From positions 1 through 49,795 of the forward strand of contig CANGWK010000025.1 in NCBI GenBank assembly GCA_947457615.1: a stretch of 49,795 nt of DNA, given 5' to 3'. Positions 16,895 through 25,692 of this stretch are shown here, in pieces. Under the pieces are notes generated by a model. The model did no database searches, had not been told where the DNA came from, and saw only the letters and a program-made list of their open reading frames with translations. This DNA is from Flavobacteriaceae bacterium. Its GTDB lineage: Bacteria; Bacteroidota; Bacteroidia; Flavobacteriales; Flavobacteriaceae. The translations under genes were made by a program, and so were the position numbers. Each line of letters begins with the position of its first letter. Position 1 is the first letter of the stretch.

Positions 16895-17199
16895 AATTTA
16901 AAATTGATTTGGTTTTTTTGGGGTTAATAGTACTTCGATACTTAATGTTATTTTAAAGTGAAGAAATAATTAATAAGGGGTAAAAATAATAGAAATTTAA
17001 CACGGCTAAATCCGTTATTGGGGTAAAAATCGTACAATTACTTATAACTAGGTGAAGAACGATAATGGAATTTTATCAAAAAAATTATTTAAGCAACTAT
17101 AAATAAGACATTTATGCTTAATTACTATTAAAAATATTATCTTCAGTTAACAAGAAAAAAATTAACAAAACAGTAATAAAATTCTAGGTAAAATTTATA
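16895..17199. other. 305-bp susC leader / intergenic region
   Basis: No open frame of note is present. The region holds the two GGGGTAAAAAT boxes (16977 and 17020) and no clear TAnnTTTG -7 box on the minus strand. I see no terminator after the sulfatase stop at 17200, so read-through from the upstream genes into susC cannot be excluded. Confidence 0.7.
16977..17038 (-). promoter_or_regulatory. Two direct ATTTTTACCCC boxes upstream of susC
   Basis: On the minus strand the 11-mer ATTTTTACCCC occurs at 17030-17020 and 16987-16977, 43 bp apart in the same orientation. The flanks also agree (TTTCTATTATTTTTACCCC and ATTGTACGATTTTTACCCC, 15 of 19 positions). The proximal copy ends 83 bp before the susC ATG. 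Spacing near four helical turns suits a dimeric AraC-type regulator such as the local HTCS; that link is inference. Confidence 0.55.
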
Positions 17200-18543
17200 T
17201 TATTCCTCTTCTTTTGCCTTATCTTTTTTTCTATTTACATTGCTAGCATGCCTCCCACTACCCCCTGCATTGTCTAAAATACCTTTTTCAGGACTTAATT
17301 CTTGTAGCACTTTTTGTAATCTATTGTGTGCTTCAGTGGCTTCTTTATTAGAAGCAAAATCGGAAACTAATTTTTCTTCAAATGGAGCGTTGCTCATGTC
17401 AAATAATTCTCCTTCACGGTTTAATTTCCATTTTGCTTCACGAACGTACCATTTATTTCCAAGTTCGGTAAAGATCCATTCTCTAGGATTCCCTTTTTTA
17501 CCTATTAATTGAGGTAAAAAACTTCGCCCATCTAAAATTTTATTAGCTGCCAATTTTGCACCTGCTACTTCGGCAAATGTTGGTAAAAGATCGCTAGAAT
17601 CTAATAATGTATTACTTACTTTATTTGCCTCTATGACACCCGGCCAATTGGCAATTGTTGGAACTAAGCTACCACACTCTAGCATGGTTCCCTTTTTTCC
17701 AGATAGTTCTTTACCATCAATAGTACTTCTAAATGCATACTGACTTGCGGTTCCATTATCACCCATGAAAATAATTAAGGTATTCTCTCTTAATTTCAAA
17801 TCATCTAGTGTTTTCAATAATTTTCCCACTAGTTTATCCATGTAAGCCGTATTGTCTTCATACAAATCACTTCCGGGCTTGCTATCTGGTGTTCTTTGTA
17901 TTAAAGCATGAACATGCACCATTGAGTAATATAGAAAAAATGGTTTGTCTTTATTTGTAGTAATAAAATTAACTAAGTGATTGTGCATCAAATCAGGCAT
18001 GTAGGTTAGAGTGTCTAACTTTTTATTTACCCCATTTTCAATATAATTTTCTGATTTCTTTTTTTGAGTAGCCCAATAATCACCACTACCTTGAAAGGTA
18101 ATATAATCATCAAAACCAAAATCTCCAGGAGTTAAAGAAAATTGACTCCATTTACCTGTTAAGGAAGTAACATAACCTTCCGTTTTTAAAACTGATGGAA
18201 TTAGCACCTCATCTTGCGGCTTAATATCTGCAACCATATCTTGATTTACAGCACCAGTTCTAAAAGCATAACGCCCAGTTAGAATCATTGCTCTTGAAGG
18301 CCCACATAAAGGTGCCGTATAGCTGTGGTTAAAACGCATCCCTCCTTTTGCAAGTAAATCAATATTGGGTGTTTTATTTTTATCTGATCCATAACAACTT
18401 ACATCGCCAATTCCCAAATCGTCGGCAAGAATGTAAATGATATTTGGTTTTTTGGAAACTTTAGTTTGTTTTTTTTCTTGAGCGGATATAGATCCGAAGC
18501 ATAAAAACGCAATTAAAAAAAGTAGGTTGGTTAGGTTTTTCAT
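17200..18543 (-). CDS. Arylsulfatase A-like sulfatase (S1 family)
   Basis: A formylglycine-dependent sulfatase, probably periplasmic. The 447-residue protein has a signal peptide (SISAQ cleavage) and metal-site DD at 41-42 (ILADDLGIGDVSCYG). The signature C80-G-P-S-R carries the cysteine to be oxidised, and MGDNG supplies the second metal site. It is shorter than the other four sulfatases and ends in a highly charged tail (NRKKDKAKEEE). It belongs to a different subfamily from the three iduronate-2-sulfatase-like enzymes, and its regiospecificity cannot be read from sequence. It is the last gene before the susC leader, 17 bp after the alginate-lyase-family gene. Confidence 0.93.
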   Translation of the reverse strand: MKNLTNLLFLIAFLCFGSISAQEKKQTKVSKKPNIIYILADDLGIGDVSCYGSDKNKTPNIDLLAKGGMRFNHSYTAPLCGPSRAMILTGRYAFRTGAVNQDMVADIKPQDEVLIPSVLKTEGYVTSLTGKWSQFSLTPGDFGFDDYITFQGSGDYWATQKKKSENYIENGVNKKLDTLTYMPDLMHNHLVNFITTNKDKPFFLYYSMVHVHALIQRTPDSKPGSDLYEDNTAYMDKLVGKLLKTLDDLKLRENTLIIFMGDNGTASQYAFRSTIDGKELSGKKGTMLECGSLVPTIANWPGVIEANKVSNTLLDSSDLLPTFAEVAGAKLAANKILDGRSFLPQLIGKKGNPREWIFTELGNKWYVREAKWKLNREGELFDMSNAPFEEKLVSDFASNKEATEAHNRLQKVLQELSPEKGILDNAGGSGRHASNVNRKKDKAKEEE

Positions 18544-18560
18544 AGTTGGGGAGAAAAGAA

Positions 18561-19784
18561 TTAATTAGTTAATTGGATAATATCCGAGTTATATGTTTTC
18601 AAATCTATCATCTTTGCTAAATTTTCATACTCTGGATTGGAATATTTATTGGCGGCCAATTTTAGAATTTTTATCGTTTCTTCATAGCCAATTTTTTGAA
18701 TTTGTTCGTATTCCCATTTCTTTTCATTTTTCAAATAAGGAACAATCCAATCCAAAGCGTTTTTCATGTTCTTACCTTCACTTTTTTGCTGGTTCCAAAG
18801 GGATATATTGTTATTTTCTGCTAATTTCGATATTAAAAAATAGCCATATAAATTCATATTAACGTAGCTCCACGACTTTGTTCTTAAAAGTTCAAATGGC
18901 TGACTTCCATCGCGATTTAATTGATTTTCCATTCTATTTTTAAAAACTTCAATTTCACTAGTTACAACATCTAATCTATTTGAAAATAGTGCAAATGCGA
19001 TTACTTGTTCACTATAAAATGTGCCATGGTTATTATTGGAATCTGCTTCATCTTTTCCAATTGGACTTTCAAGCATCCATGTTAGATAATCAGAAAACCA
19101 TTTTTTTAATTCTTCATGGTCGTTAGTATTCCAATTGGGTGTGCCTTGAATTAATAACGCAGCATCACCAACTCTAAACAAATCTCGAGTTTCTATTATT
19201 CCAGTTCCACGTCCAGTATTCAAACCAGGTATTCCTTGGCCAAAATTCAAATTTGGATTTTGTCGTGTCTCAGCATCTAAAAACCAAGTTTTCATTAATT
19301 TAGCTGCAAAATCAGCATATTTATTATCTTTAGTAAAGAAATAAGCTAGAGCTAAAGTCATGGTGCAATCCTCTACTTTATCAATCTCTACAGAATCGGA
19401 AATATCATAATAAGTTGGATTTCTTTGTCCGTCTTTTTTAATATAAGGCAACCCGTCTGGTTTAGAAGGATCCGGCCACCAATAGGGTCCTGTGCTCATA
19501 TAATCGTGTTTGTCTCCACTTGGCGGCACTTGTTTTTTATCCATTACAGAAAAAGTTTTGGCTTCTAAAACTAATTTATCTGCTTTTTTTAGCAAGGAAG
19601 TTAGGGCTTTAACTTTATCCGGGTCATTGGCTGTTATCAACTCTAAATTTTTTTGTAAAACCTTACCATCAATTGCTAGTGTTTTTGGAAAACTACTATG
19701 TTTTGAAGAATTTTGTTGGGCTTGTAAACTACTTACACTCGAAAAAATAAATAGAAACGAAATAACTATTTTTGGATTTACCAT
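18561..19784 (-). CDS. Alginate-lyase-superfamily protein (PL38-like)
   Basis: Likely a uronan lyase with an alpha/alpha-toroid fold of the alginate_lyase family (PF05426). Sequences carrying the GPYWWPDPSKPDGLPYIKKD block (99-118 here) are, as I recall, placed in PL38, which includes a glucuronan lyase. The 407-residue protein has a signal peptide (SSLQAQ). The catalytic set looks complete: N252-H253 in NNNHG, R301 in ELLRTKSW, and Y307. It lacks a T9SS domain, so it is probably periplasmic. It sits between two sulfatases (42 and 17 bp gaps). A second, divergent member of the same superfamily is encoded at 32588-33760. Confidence 0.82.
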   Translation of the reverse strand: MVNPKIVISFLFIFSSVSSLQAQQNSSKHSSFPKTLAIDGKVLQKNLELITANDPDKVKALTSLLKKADKLVLEAKTFSVMDKKQVPPSGDKHDYMSTGPYWWPDPSKPDGLPYIKKDGQRNPTYYDISDSVEIDKVEDCTMTLALAYFFTKDNKYADFAAKLMKTWFLDAETRQNPNLNFGQGIPGLNTGRGTGIIETRDLFRVGDAALLIQGTPNWNTNDHEELKKWFSDYLTWMLESPIGKDEADSNNNHGTFYSEQVIAFALFSNRLDVVTSEIEVFKNRMENQLNRDGSQPFELLRTKSWSYVNMNLYGYFLISKLAENNNISLWNQQKSEGKNMKNALDWIVPYLKNEKKWEYEQIQKIGYEETIKILKLAANKYSNPEYENLAKMIDLKTYNSDIIQLTN

Positions 19785-19826
19785 TTTTAATTTGTTAATT
19801 ATTGCAGCAAAAGAAAGTTAAATATA

Positions 19827-21440
19827 CTAATCTCCTGATGTCTTCCAATTTAATGTATCTCCTTTTAAATGTCTTAATGCTTCGGCTTCTGTTTTAATTC
19901 CTTTATCTCCTTGATCGGCCATCCATTTTTTTAATTCTTCCAACAATTTACCTTTAACGGATGCTAATGATTTTTCGCTATCTAAATTATCTAATTCATA
20001 AACATCTTTTTTGATGTTATACAATTCAAATTCTGGTCGGTTTCTATATAACTTAGCATGTGCTGCTTGTTTTGGAGTTGTATTTGTTGAATTCAACCAA
20101 CTATTATACAACTTGTTTTTTGGTTGTGAACCAGAAGATAAAAAGGGTTCGTTAAAACTTAAATTCCAAATTAATTTATAATTATGATCTTGAATGGAGC
20201 GAACTGGGTAATTATCCGACCCATTTTTAATTCCTCTTGTGGTATGAACGCCATAAACATATTGACGAACTTCTTTTGGCTTTCCATTTAAAGTAGCATA
20301 AAAACTTTTGCCATCTAGTTTCATTTTACCTTCCTTATCTCCTCTCAACGATTCAGGATCGCCACCCGCAGCCTCATATATTGAAGGAACAACATCTATG
20401 TATTGCGCTAATATATCAGTTCTAGTATCTGGTTTTATAACTTTTGGCCAACGAGCAATAAATGCCGATTTTAAACCCATATTATAACAAGTCCATTTAC
20501 CAAATGGCATAGAACTTCCGTGTTCACTAGCAAAAAGAAATAAAGTATTGTCTTTGTTTTTTTGATTTTCTACCATTTTAGTACACGTACCTACTAGACT
20601 ATCCATATAGGTTATTTCCGCATAATATTTTACCAAATTATCTCTAGTTTCTTTAGTGTCCACCATATAAGGAGCAACAGAAATTTTACTCGCATCGTAT
20701 TGTTTTACATCTCCTCTATTCCAAGGTGAATGTGGCTGGTTGGAAGCAACAATTAATAAATAAGGTTTAGAATTATCTTTGTTTATCCATTTTTCGGCAT
20801 CGGCGAGTTCTACGTCTTTTCCTTCGCCATTATCACTATTTCTGCCTCCTAAATATTCAAAAGGAAAGTTTGCCATTGGTGCATAATGTTGTTTTCCGAT
20901 AAGTGCAACACGGTAACCAATTTTTTTGAAATGCTGCGCTACAGATACGATGTTGTCATAAACCTGAGCATGGTTTGGATAACTACCATTTTTTACTGGA
21001 AATAATCCAGTGTACAAACTTTGGCGCGTTGGACCACACATTGCAGTAGCGTTATTCATGTTATCAAAAGTCAAACCTTCTTTGGCTAATTTTGCTAAAT
21101 TGGGAGTATGAACGTCTTTATTTCCGTAAGGTTCACTATCAATTGAAGTCATATCATCGGCAATAAAAAGCAAAATATCTGGTTTAGCATTGGCTATTTT
21201 AACCTTTGGAGAATTTTTTAAAACCATTCCAACATTTGTTAAAGAAGCAACAACTGGTTTATTAATTTCTTCTTTATTCGATAAAAAAGTTTCTAATTCA
21301 GATATATTAAATTTTGAATTTTGAGTTAGGTTTTTTTCAATTTGGTGCTTCTTGAAAGAGGAATCCAAAAGTTGAAAAGAAGAAGCTGTAATAATAACTA
21401 AACTAGCGAAACCTAGTAGTAATAAAGATTTGTTTTTCAT
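19827..21440 (-). CDS. Sulfatase, N-sulfoglucosamine sulfohydrolase-like
   Basis: The 537-residue S1-family sulfatase has signature C135-G-P-T-R and metal residues in FIADDMTSIDSEPYGN. The late segment SEHGSSMPFGKWTCYN takes the place of the usual DNG site. This arrangement resembles heparan N-sulfatase (SGSH)-like members more than aryl- or iduronate-sulfatases, but the substrate is not proven. An unusual region of about 80 residues separates the N-terminal signal or anchor from the catalytic domain; it is hydrophilic with no recognisable domain. The gene lies 15 bp after the DUF1961 gene. Maturation would depend on the FGE encoded three genes upstream. Confidence 0.9.
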   Translation of the reverse strand: MKNKSLLLLGFASLVIITASSFQLLDSSFKKHQIEKNLTQNSKFNISELETFLSNKEEINKPVVASLTNVGMVLKNSPKVKIANAKPDILLFIADDMTSIDSEPYGNKDVHTPNLAKLAKEGLTFDNMNNATAMCGPTRQSLYTGLFPVKNGSYPNHAQVYDNIVSVAQHFKKIGYRVALIGKQHYAPMANFPFEYLGGRNSDNGEGKDVELADAEKWINKDNSKPYLLIVASNQPHSPWNRGDVKQYDASKISVAPYMVDTKETRDNLVKYYAEITYMDSLVGTCTKMVENQKNKDNTLFLFASEHGSSMPFGKWTCYNMGLKSAFIARWPKVIKPDTRTDILAQYIDVVPSIYEAAGGDPESLRGDKEGKMKLDGKSFYATLNGKPKEVRQYVYGVHTTRGIKNGSDNYPVRSIQDHNYKLIWNLSFNEPFLSSGSQPKNKLYNSWLNSTNTTPKQAAHAKLYRNRPEFELYNIKKDVYELDNLDSEKSLASVKGKLLEELKKWMADQGDKGIKTEAEALRHLKGDTLNWKTSGD

Positions 21441-21455
21441 GATGTACTTTTAATC

Positions 21456-22199
21456 TTATTTATTTTTTCCGGTTGTATTTATATTTTCCCAAACTTTAAA
21501 ATTTCTGTAAGCAAAATGAGTCCATTGCATTTGTCGAAATCCAATTTTTCCATCTTCAAGAATTTTACCGTATTTTATTCCATCATCGGTCCAATCGATT
21601 ACTTTTCTATCATCTGCAAACAAAAGAATTTTACCTTCTTGTTTTATTAATTTCATTTTATGAATTGCTGACGATTGCACCGGAATTCCGAATTCGCCTG
21701 TTTGTACCAAATTGAAACCTTTGTTCTTTCTTAAATTGGCGGTTTCTCTATTGGGGTTATCTCTGCCATTTGCATAATACGAAATATGGTAATCGTTCAT
21801 GGCGCCTTTGGTATAATCAGTAAATATTCCTGTGGTTCTTTTTGGCATTGAAGCATCAAATATGCTTTCGCCTTTCAGACCTTTAGCACAGAAAAAAACA
21901 ATACACAAACCGGCATCAATTTCCTGATTTTGGGCTTCCCATTCGGCTATGAAATTTCCCGGAAAATCTACAGGACACCAATAAACGTGATGGCCTTCTT
22001 CATTTGGCGAATACAAATGCATCCAATTGTCCTTAAATTCCACTTTTGCGGGGCCTTCCAAAATCCAATCTTTTACTAATTCTGGATTAGATAAAGCATT
22101 ACTATATAGTAATTTTCCTTTAGAAAATTCTTGAGCGTAACAAGTGCTTGTAATAACTACAATTAGTAACAAAAAAATATTTTTTACGGTATTTTTCAT
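21456..22199 (-). CDS. Secreted DUF1961 (YesU-like) protein
   Basis: The 247-residue protein has a signal peptide (STCYAQ) and a single beta-sandwich domain resembling DUF1961, the family of Bacillus YesU from a rhamnogalacturonan cluster. Conserved-looking features are HHVYWCPVDFPGNFIAEWE, the acidic IDAGLCIVFFCAKG strand, and a C-terminal WTDDGIKYG...GKIGFRQMQWTHFAYRNFKV, typical of concanavalin-like jelly rolls. It may bind or cut glycans; no activity can be assigned. It lies 3 bp after the bicupin gene and 15 bp before a sulfatase, so it is certainly in the same message. No T9SS signal is present, so it is probably periplasmic. Confidence 0.8.
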   Translation of the reverse strand: MKNTVKNIFLLLIVVITSTCYAQEFSKGKLLYSNALSNPELVKDWILEGPAKVEFKDNWMHLYSPNEEGHHVYWCPVDFPGNFIAEWEAQNQEIDAGLCIVFFCAKGLKGESIFDASMPKRTTGIFTDYTKGAMNDYHISYYANGRDNPNRETANLRKNKGFNLVQTGEFGIPVQSSAIHKMKLIKQEGKILLFADDRKVIDWTDDGIKYGKILEDGKIGFRQMQWTHFAYRNFKVWENINTTGKNK

Positions 22200-22202
22200 C
22201 TA

Positions 22203-22829
22203 TTAATTATGCTCGATTTTATATTCTATAACAATATTAAACAACGGAATTGTACTAAGGTTTTTGGTTACATGCACCACTGGCTCGGCAAATTTTACCG
22301 TGTTTGCAACTTGAATTCCGGTTCCGGGTTTACCGTTTGGAGAATTTCGAGGGTCCGTTAATTGCACTTGATTTAACCTCACCACAACTCTTTGCGCGTG
22401 GCTGTGTAATTCTCTTGTATCACCTGAATCTAGCCGTTCTTCAAAAACTCGAAATTCGGTATTCTCATATATTATCTTATTCTTTAACGGCTCCACCCAT
22501 TCGGATGGCTTGGTCAAAGGCGGATGCTCTTTTTTTAAAGCAATTTCAAAATAGGATCCTTTCGGCATATCGTAAAATTCGTCTTCTAGAAAAACTGCAA
22601 TTTGACCTCGGTTAATAGTTATTGAACCTCTATTACTTTTGAATTTTATTTTATCTAAAGCAACAATTATTCTTGTGCCGAAATTTGGAGTATTTGCTAA
22701 AGTGCAAGAGGCTCCATCCCGAAGAACTCGCATATAAGCATTGTCCAAAGCAACAGAATCTTTAGTATTTGCTAAGGATACTTCACCCTTAAAAGCTATC
22801 AAAAGAAAAAAGAAAAAGAAAATTCTCAT
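22203..22829 (-). CDS. Exported bicupin-like protein, function unknown
   Basis: The 208-residue protein has a short signal peptide (MRIFFFFFLLIAFKGEVSLA). Two similar halves are visible. Residues 30-100 (NAYMRVLRDG...GTRIIVALDKIKF) and 122-200 (NTEFRVFEER...HAQRVVVRLNQVQL) align as an internal duplication of a cupin fold. Only the second half has the metal-binding histidines, H142 and H144 (RELHSHAQR); the first has lost them. It might be an isomerase, a sugar-binding protein or a partner of FGE, and no sequence feature decides this. It lies 9 bp after the FGE gene and 3 bp before the DUF1961 gene. Confidence 0.75.
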   Translation of the reverse strand: MRIFFFFFLLIAFKGEVSLANTKDSVALDNAYMRVLRDGASCTLANTPNFGTRIIVALDKIKFKSNRGSITINRGQIAVFLEDEFYDMPKGSYFEIALKKEHPPLTKPSEWVEPLKNKIIYENTEFRVFEERLDSGDTRELHSHAQRVVVRLNQVQLTDPRNSPNGKPGTGIQVANTVKFAEPVVHVTKNLSTIPLFNIVIEYKIEHN

Positions 22830-22838
22830 ACAATTTAT

Positions 22839-23987
22839 TTAATTTGAAACACATCTAAATCCTAAATGCTCCATAGAAGAATCGGACGAACTTTTCATTC
22901 TAGCCGAAACTCTGTAGCCACTGCAATACGATTCATTACATAAAAAGGAACCGCCACGCATTACTCTTTTAGCAACTAAAGGCTCATCCGGATCATAACT
23001 TTTCAAAGGCCCTTTTGGGTTTAATGCTACTTTAACTTTTTTAAAAGAATCGTAATATAAATTATTGTATTTATCGGCACACCATTCCCAAACATTTCCA
23101 GCCATATCATACAATCCATAGCCATTGGGTGCAAAGGACTTTACAGGAGCAGATCCTGCAAAACCATCCGTTACTTCGTTTTTATAAGGAAAATTCCCTT
23201 GAAAAATATTACAATGAGCTTGACCTTCCTCTACTTTTTCATTACCCCAAGAATAAACACTCTTAGTCAAACCCCCTCTTGCAGCATATTCCCATTCGGC
23301 TTCTGTTGGCAATCTTTTTCCTGCCCATTTGCAATAGGCATTTGCATCCTCCCAACTAATGTGAACCACAGGATAATTCTCTTTCCCGACAATATCACTG
23401 TCTTTTCCTTTTGGATGTTTCCAATCGGCACCGTGCGACCAACTCCACCACTGACTGTAATCTTGCAAACTAACTTCGCCCTCAGTTGGAACAAATACTA
23501 AAGAGGCAGCTTTTAAAGTTTCAGAATCTGGCTTTTCGGTTTCAGGAGGCAATTGTTTTTTTAGTTCCTCCCAATTGATGTCTTTTTCGGCAGTTGTTTT
23601 ATATCCAGTTGCTGCTACAAATTTTGCAAATTGCGCATTCGTAACTTCGGTAATATCGATAAAAAAGCCATTCAATTTTACTATATGTTTTGGAAACTCA
23701 TCTTGACGTGCTTGGTCGTTATCTCCTCCCATAGAATAGGTTCCGCCAGGAATCCACACCATGCCTACTGGGCTAGTCGTGGTAGTGTTAGTGACTGATT
23801 TGTCTTTAGAATTATTTTTCGAATTAACAATATATCTAGTTGGAATACCTGCAATACAGCAGGATTTTTTGGTGTTATTTTTTTTAAATTCTGTTGATTT
23901 TATCACAGGATTTTGTTGTGCTACTAGGGCGTAAGGAGCATTATTAAATAAACTAAACAATAGAAAAATTACAGAAATACTTTTCAT
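22839..23987 (-). CDS. Exported formylglycine-generating enzyme (sulfatase activator)
   Basis: Oxidises the signature cysteine of S1 sulfatases to formylglycine, using oxygen and copper. The 382-residue protein has a signal peptide (ALVAQ), so it acts in the periplasm on exported sulfatases. The FGE domain (about 73-382) runs from MVWIPGGTYSMGG to GFRCVSN, and the catalytic pair C350/C355 is present in GGSFLCNESYCSGYR, matching C336/C341 of human FGE. It is therefore a likely true FGE rather than a structural homologue of the fold. Just after the signal region lies SCCIAGIPTR (42-51), which mimics the CxPTR substrate motif with glycine in place of cysteine. It sits among five sulfatase genes. 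Confidence 0.92.
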   Translation of the reverse strand: MKSISVIFLLFSLFNNAPYALVAQQNPVIKSTEFKKNNTKKSCCIAGIPTRYIVNSKNNSKDKSVTNTTTTSPVGMVWIPGGTYSMGGDNDQARQDEFPKHIVKLNGFFIDITEVTNAQFAKFVAATGYKTTAEKDINWEELKKQLPPETEKPDSETLKAASLVFVPTEGEVSLQDYSQWWSWSHGADWKHPKGKDSDIVGKENYPVVHISWEDANAYCKWAGKRLPTEAEWEYAARGGLTKSVYSWGNEKVEEGQAHCNIFQGNFPYKNEVTDGFAGSAPVKSFAPNGYGLYDMAGNVWEWCADKYNNLYYDSFKKVKVALNPKGPLKSYDPDEPLVAKRVMRGGSFLCNESYCSGYRVSARMKSSSDSSMEHLGFRCVSN

Positions 23988-24041
23988 TTAATTTTATTCT
24001 TTAAGTTATAAAGAAACTTAAAATTTACTTATGATAATTAT

Positions 24042-25670
24042 TTATTTTACTTGTGCCGCAAAATAGGCAAGCATTTTAGTTTTCAAATCTTTGGCAACCG
24101 CTTTGTATTCTTTTTCATCCACCACATTATTAGTTTCATTTGGATCTTTTTTATAATCATACAATTCAGTTCCTACGATAAATTCAGGATTGAAGGCTTG
24201 TGTACTTCTAAAATTGTTATTCATCCAAATGGTATATCGGTATCTTTTATCTCTTAAAGAATATCCCATGACTTTTGAAGAGGCATATCCTTGGCGCTCG
24301 GTTTCTGATCCATTTCCGCTTCTTGGATATTGGCTAATTGAATATTCTTTTACTGATTTAGCGGTCTTATTCATTAAAGGCATTAAGCTTTTTCCGTCTA
24401 GTGTTTCTGGAATTTTAACTCCTGCTAAATCGCATAAAGTTGGAAAAATATCTACAAATTCAGTTGGAGCATTTGTTGATGAAGGAGCAATTCCTGGAGC
24501 AGCTATTAGCATGGGAGTCCGAGTTGCTTGTTCAAAATTAGTATGCTTGCACCAAAGATTGTGGTCTCCCAAATGCCATCCGTGGTCTCCCCAAAGGATA
24601 ATTATTGTGTTTTTAGTCAATCCTAAAGCATCCAATTTATCTAATAATTTTCCTACTTGAGCATCTGTATAGGAAACTGCAGCGTAATAACCATGAATTA
24701 ATTCTTGTTGTTTTGCTATTGGCAAGGTTAACCCAAAATCTTTTTGATCGGTAAAAGATAATAAAGGAGGAATATCTGTATAAGCTCTAATTTCACCAGC
24801 ATTATGATAGGCTACTTCTACACTGTTTTTAGATTTTTCTTGAAAAGTAGCAACTGGCATATCTTCTCTTTTGTATAAATCCCAATATTTTTTCGGAGCA
24901 ACAAATGGCAAGTGAGGTTTTGAAAATCCGACAGCAAAAAAGAAAGGCTTTGTATCTGATTTTAATTTCTCTAAAATTTCTAAAGCACGTAAAGCATTTG
25001 CGCCATCGTTGTATGCGTTATCTGGTACATCCACACATTCAACAGCTGGCTTTATAGATTTGGAAACAAAATCATCTAATTCTTTATCTTTTAAACCATT
25101 TTCTTGCCCTTCTTTATTGAATTTTATTGCTAATTCTTTGGTTTCTGGCGATTGGTAAGCGCCTAAAATTGGCATTCCCGTTTCTTTAGCGTAATACTTT
25201 TCTTCGGTTTTAAAGTAGTTGTAATAGGGAACACTCCACGAAGGTTCGTCCATTTTCTTATCTACACAACGGTTGTCGTAAACTTTTCCAATACCTTGAG
25301 TTGAGTATCCTTGTGTAATAAAATATTGTGGCAAACTTAAAATATCGGGATTGACATCTCTCATTTTAGTTTTTAAGTCCCAAACTTTAGTATAGTCTGG
25401 TCTTTTTCCTGTCATGATACTCGCTCTTGTTGGTCCACATACTGCTTGCTGGCAATAATTACTCATAAATACGGTACCCATTTTTGCAAGTCGATCAATA
25501 TTTGGAGTTTTAATAATTGTATTACCATAACATCCTAAGATAGGCTTTAAGTCATCAATAGCAATAAAAAGAATATTTGGTTTCTTATTTTCTTGAGAAA
25601 AAGCGGCCTGATTGCAAAGTAATGCAAGCGCGATTATAGTTATGTATTGTAAAAATATTGTTTTTTTCAT
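24042..25670 (-). CDS. Iduronate-2-sulfatase-like sulfatase, copy 3
   Basis: The 542-residue S1 sulfatase has a signal peptide (QAAFSQ). Residues 33-50 (ILFIAIDDLKPILGCYGN) hold the first metal aspartates, C78 lies in AVCGPTRAS, and WGDHGWHLGDHNLWCKHTNFE is the segment typical of iduronate-2-sulfatase relatives (probably SulfAtlas S1_7). That subfamily has members acting on 2-O-sulfated uronate and on algal sulfated polysaccharides, so the substrate is open. It is a paralogue of the two sulfatases at 29239-32502 but is separated from them by two beta-helix genes. The FGE gene follows after 54 bp. Confidence 0.93.
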   Translation of the reverse strand: MKKTIFLQYITIIALALLCNQAAFSQENKKPNILFIAIDDLKPILGCYGNTIIKTPNIDRLAKMGTVFMSNYCQQAVCGPTRASIMTGKRPDYTKVWDLKTKMRDVNPDILSLPQYFITQGYSTQGIGKVYDNRCVDKKMDEPSWSVPYYNYFKTEEKYYAKETGMPILGAYQSPETKELAIKFNKEGQENGLKDKELDDFVSKSIKPAVECVDVPDNAYNDGANALRALEILEKLKSDTKPFFFAVGFSKPHLPFVAPKKYWDLYKREDMPVATFQEKSKNSVEVAYHNAGEIRAYTDIPPLLSFTDQKDFGLTLPIAKQQELIHGYYAAVSYTDAQVGKLLDKLDALGLTKNTIIILWGDHGWHLGDHNLWCKHTNFEQATRTPMLIAAPGIAPSSTNAPTEFVDIFPTLCDLAGVKIPETLDGKSLMPLMNKTAKSVKEYSISQYPRSGNGSETERQGYASSKVMGYSLRDKRYRYTIWMNNNFRSTQAFNPEFIVGTELYDYKKDPNETNNVVDEKEYKAVAKDLKTKMLAYFAAQVK

Positions 25671-25692
25671 GAGTAAATTTGGAGGTTTCTCC

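Noticed and set aside
17000..17016. Terminator between the last sulfatase and susC
   Set aside because: Only a 4-bp ACGG/CCGT stem with no U-run was found.
22839..23987. Non-catalytic FGE-fold protein (gliding or adhesion type)
   Set aside because: The catalytic cysteine pair C350/C355 is present in the right context, and the gene sits among sulfatases.
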